From contig JANQQU010000030.1 in the NCBI GenBank assembly GCA_028284905.1, positions 62,001 through 126,000 of the forward strand: DNA of 64,000 nt, read 5' to 3'. The translations under genes and the position numbers were made by a program. Origin of the DNA: Calditrichia bacterium. Its GTDB lineage: Bacteria > Calditrichota > Calditrichia > RBG-13-44-9 > J075. Positions 61,828-64,000 of this stretch are shown piece after piece. How positions within the stretch are numbered: the stretch's first letter is position 1; each line of letters opens with the position of its first letter. Under the pieces are notes generated by a model. It was not told where the DNA came from, searched no databases, and saw nothing but the letters and a program-made list of their open reading frames with translations.

Positions 61828-62685
61828 TTACTTATATTGTTGTTGCTGCCAATTTCGGGAGGCATCAACGCCGGTTTTTTCTTTTAGCCAACGGTCGAAA
61901 ACATTTCGGTATAATCTTTGTTTACCCAAAGAACCCCGGAAACGTAATTTCCAGACGATATAATTCCGTTCGATCAAGCCAATACCATGTTTTCGCAATA
62001 TCCATTTTATGCCTTTCCTGGAATCACTGAGCAGCTGATGGGTCGTAAAACGTTCCCCGTCGCAGTGGTTCCGGTAGAGATACAAGCATTCCTTGACCGC
62101 TTTAAAAACGGTGCCATTTTCTGCCATGCTCCAGGGAAAATCATAGTCATCAGAGGCCTGCAGTAAATTCTCATCAATGCCGCCAATTTCTGCCCACTTT
62201 GTCTTTCGCCAGCAAAGCAAGTGTTTTATCGGCGACCCCCATCTGAAATCACTCATCTTAAAAGATGAGCGGCTGTCATATATCTTGCTAATCGGTTGGC
62301 TTTTTTCATCAATAATTCTTCGAGATGAATGAAAAAAATCGACGCCGGGATTTTCCTGTATTTCCCGATTTAACACCGCTATGGCGTTATCCGCCCACTT
62401 ATCGTCGCCAAGGAGAATGGCTGCAAAGGGTGTTTCCGCTTTTTCCACGCCGCTGTTAATTGCCCCGGCAAATCCCCGGCGGTGATTGCTGATTAGCGAG
62501 ATTCGCTCATCCGTTAGTTGTGCGCACAATAAGTTGTGAAATTTGCTGAGGTCCTCAGGTTCTACGACAATATTCATTCGCCAGTTCGGATCACTCTGCT
62601 GAATAATCGATTGGATCGCTTCATCCATATACGCTTTTACAAAATATTTAAGGGGGAGAACAGCGGTTACCAAAGGTGCCTGCAT
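61828..62685 (-). CDS. GT2-family glycosyltransferase
   Basis: 285 residues. VTAVLPLKYFVKAYMDEAI at the N-terminus, NHRRGFAGAINSGVEKAETP near 67, AILLGDDKWAD (metal-binding GDD), and LQASDDYDFPWSMAENG near 177 are GT2 motifs. It is probably cytosolic with a basic C-terminus. It is the first gene of the SGNH/GDSL group and likely adds an early sugar. The 62-base gap to the alpha/beta hydrolase upstream may be the cluster's left-reading promoter region. Confidence 0.88.
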   Translation of the reverse strand: MQAPLVTAVLPLKYFVKAYMDEAIQSIIQQSDPNWRMNIVVEPEDLSKFHNLLCAQLTDERISLISNHRRGFAGAINSGVEKAETPFAAILLGDDKWADNAIAVLNREIQENPGVDFFHSSRRIIDEKSQPISKIYDSRSSFKMSDFRWGSPIKHLLCWRKTKWAEIGGIDENLLQASDDYDFPWSMAENGTVFKAVKECLYLYRNHCDGERFTTHQLLSDSRKGIKWILRKHGIGLIERNYIVWKLRFRGSLGKQRLYRNVFDRWLKEKTGVDASRNWQQQQYK

Positions 62686-62746
62686 GTTGATTGTTTCCTG
62701 ATTAAAAGATCAAAAGAGTTTTCCATGAGAACAAGTGTCTGTATGA

Positions 62747-63772
62747 TTACTTTGGGCAAGGCCACACTGTAGGGATTGCCTTAACCAGCCATTTTACGAG
62801 CGCTGCATTCACTTCGGTTGGTTTTTCCAGCGCCATCCAATGTCCTGAGCGAATAATCTCCTCTGACAAGTTAAGGCAGTAGGTTCGCATAGGTTCTGCA
62901 AGGCGAGAGTGAATACACTCACAAACATAATCATAATGAGCGGCAATGAAGAGGGCAGGGATATCGAGATAACCATTATTTTGCGCCGTTTTTGCGTATT
63001 CAGCGTTCGTAGTGTGGTTCATATACCATGAAGATGGGCCAAAGAAACCGTTGCGCTCTAATGCAGAGATATAGCTCTTTAGATCATCCTCTGTAATGAC
63101 ATCTTTGTCCCGTGGTAGATCCGGAATATCTCTCAAACCGAAAATAGCATGATTACGCCGAGCCATCGCCGTTAAAGTAGGCTGGTGCTCACCTTCAGGA
63201 TTTCCCTTGCGAAACGCTAGCTTCATAAAGTTATTGACATTCGCATCCAATTGTGCAATCGCATCGTCAAAATTCTCTTCATAATAGCGCATGTAATCCC
63301 ATTGACCGGCAGGGAATTCATTTTCGGGATAGCGGTCACGATTGACAAGCGTTATTATATGATCAAGCCCACGTTCAAGCGTGTAGTATGGTAGACATAA
63401 ACTCGCAACTGCATGGCAGCGCTCCGGATGGTGACTAGCTATATTCCACACGACTGGGCTACCCCAATCATGCCCCACCCAAACCGCTTTTCTACCTCCC
63501 AGGGAGTCTAGTAAATCGAGCATATCACCCACGATCAGTTCCTGTGCGTAATCGCTGTGTTTGTCATAAATGGAAGAACGCCCGTAGCCTCGCATATCTG
63601 GTGCAATGGCACGGAACCCCAGTGCACCCAGCGCAGTAAGTTGATGTCGCCAACTGATAGACAGCTCTGGCCAGCCATGGATGAAAATGATCAACGGACC
63701 ATCTTCAGGACCCGCAGCGAGGTAGAAAGTCGTATGTGAATTCTTTTTAACGCTATGTTCTGTGATTGTCAT
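62747..63772 (-). CDS. Epoxide-hydrolase-like alpha/beta hydrolase
   Basis: 341 residues, no signal peptide. HGWPELSISW (32-41) is the oxyanion-hole HGxP motif, GHDWGS puts the nucleophile at Asp102, and SGHWMALEKP near the C-terminus puts the catalytic His. An Asp nucleophile points to an epoxide hydrolase or haloalkane dehalogenase-type enzyme; cap-domain residues such as GPSSWYMN include a candidate tyrosine for epoxide binding. It might process an oxidised intermediate of the cluster, but its base composition and lack of coupling leave it possible that it only lies beside it. Confidence 0.82.
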   Translation of the reverse strand: MTITEHSVKKNSHTTFYLAAGPEDGPLIIFIHGWPELSISWRHQLTALGALGFRAIAPDMRGYGRSSIYDKHSDYAQELIVGDMLDLLDSLGGRKAVWVGHDWGSPVVWNIASHHPERCHAVASLCLPYYTLERGLDHIITLVNRDRYPENEFPAGQWDYMRYYEENFDDAIAQLDANVNNFMKLAFRKGNPEGEHQPTLTAMARRNHAIFGLRDIPDLPRDKDVITEDDLKSYISALERNGFFGPSSWYMNHTTNAEYAKTAQNNGYLDIPALFIAAHYDYVCECIHSRLAEPMRTYCLNLSEEIIRSGHWMALEKPTEVNAALVKWLVKAIPTVWPCPK

Positions 63773-63894
63773 TTATCTCTTTTTGTTGTTCAGGCAAACT
63801 ACAGATATTATACCGTCCCTTATTCTTTAGCAATTTGAGGTAATTAACTGTTGGCCGAATGATTTATTCTGAAAAAGAGAAATGATTCAATCTG

Positions 63895-64000
63895 CTATTT
63901 CTTGTTCAGATAAGCGATATGATATTTGTAATTCAGATTCTGAGTACCGGTACCCTGGGTATTCCGCCGGGTATGGTATAATGCTTCCTTAAAGGTCATG
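63895..64000 (-). CDS. C-terminal end of a gene leaving the window (unidentified)
   Basis: A frame open from the right edge down to a TAG at 63895 gives about 35 residues, including YHTRRNTQGTGTQNLNYKY. A methionine 2 codons inside the edge is unlikely to be a start. No family can be named. It could be a chance open frame, so it is kept only as a possible partial gene on the same strand as the hydrolase. Confidence 0.3.
   Translation of the reverse strand, partial: MTFKEALYHTRRNTQGTGTQNLNYKYHIAYLNKK

Noticed and set aside
32208-62685. Ordinary capsule or LPS O-antigen cluster
   Set aside because: Wzx/Wzy-type flippase and polymerase and sugar-nucleotide genes are absent, and P450, halogenase, UbiA and ACP genes are not part of such clusters; acylation of a glycan remains possible.

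Overview
The window looks like a chromosomal piece of a Gram-negative bacterium of the Fibrobacteres-Chlorobi-Bacteroidetes (FCB) wider group, plausibly a Calditrichota/KSB1-type lineage. The signs are two large secreted proteins ending in the NYPNPFNP-type sorting domain (type IX-like secretion), FCB-style long FtsX/MacB permeases, an Omp85-like barrel and lipoproteins with clear lipoboxes. No rRNA, tRNA, CRISPR array, insertion sequence or phage gene was recognised. The taxonomic call is an inference from protein style, not from a marker gene.

Left third (1-32 kb), ordinary and accessory chromosome. It starts with the N-terminus of a YgfK-like oxidoreductase, then an iodotyrosine-deiodinase-type nitroreductase. 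Next is a remarkable membrane-anchored ClpB-like AAA+ ATPase whose C-terminus is a release-factor-2-like module without the GGQ domain. It is followed by a secreted DUF4412-like protein, an unknown protein, a kinase-like lipoprotein with an Omp85-like barrel, DinB, DoxX, a trans-sulfuration PLP enzyme, a MacB-like permease and a secreted GH81 beta-1,3-glucanase. An Rrf2 regulator then controls, through visible TGTAAC-N7-GTTACA operators, an RND/LolA-like/outer-membrane-protein trio. A 1367-residue secreted protein, a DUF3095 cyclase-like protein and an SGNH lipoprotein close this part.

Right half (32.2-62.7 kb), one long leftward gene cluster that I read as an unusual biosynthetic and surface-modification locus. 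In transcription order it has glycosyltransferases and SGNH proteins, three modules each made of a DxDD-containing squalene-cyclase-type alpha/alpha barrel plus a cytochrome P450 (one module is a single fused polypeptide), three sulfotransferases, a UbiA prenyltransferase, SGNH/MBOAT gene pairs, an acyl/aryl-AMP ligase, a flavin-dependent halogenase, an O-methyltransferase and an acyl carrier protein. No polyketide synthase, NRPS condensation domain or classical terpene synthase is present.

How it may work (inference): ligase + carrier protein + MBOAT + SGNH is the same set of parts as the Dlt teichoic-acid D-alanylation system. The cluster could therefore activate an acyl or aryl acid on the ACP, halogenate and methylate it there, and pass it through the membrane by MBOAT/SGNH pairs onto an extracytoplasmic acceptor. 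The UbiA, DxDD-barrel/P450 modules, sulfotransferases and glycosyltransferases would build the acceptor, possibly a sulfated, glycosylated terpenoid or meroterpenoid. A decayed third MBOAT gene and five related SGNH paralogues show the locus expanded by duplication and partial loss.

The right edge has an epoxide-hydrolase-like alpha/beta hydrolase and the tail of an unidentified gene. Intergenic regions carry short tandem arrays of 7-, 8- and 14-bp units and several perfect hairpins.
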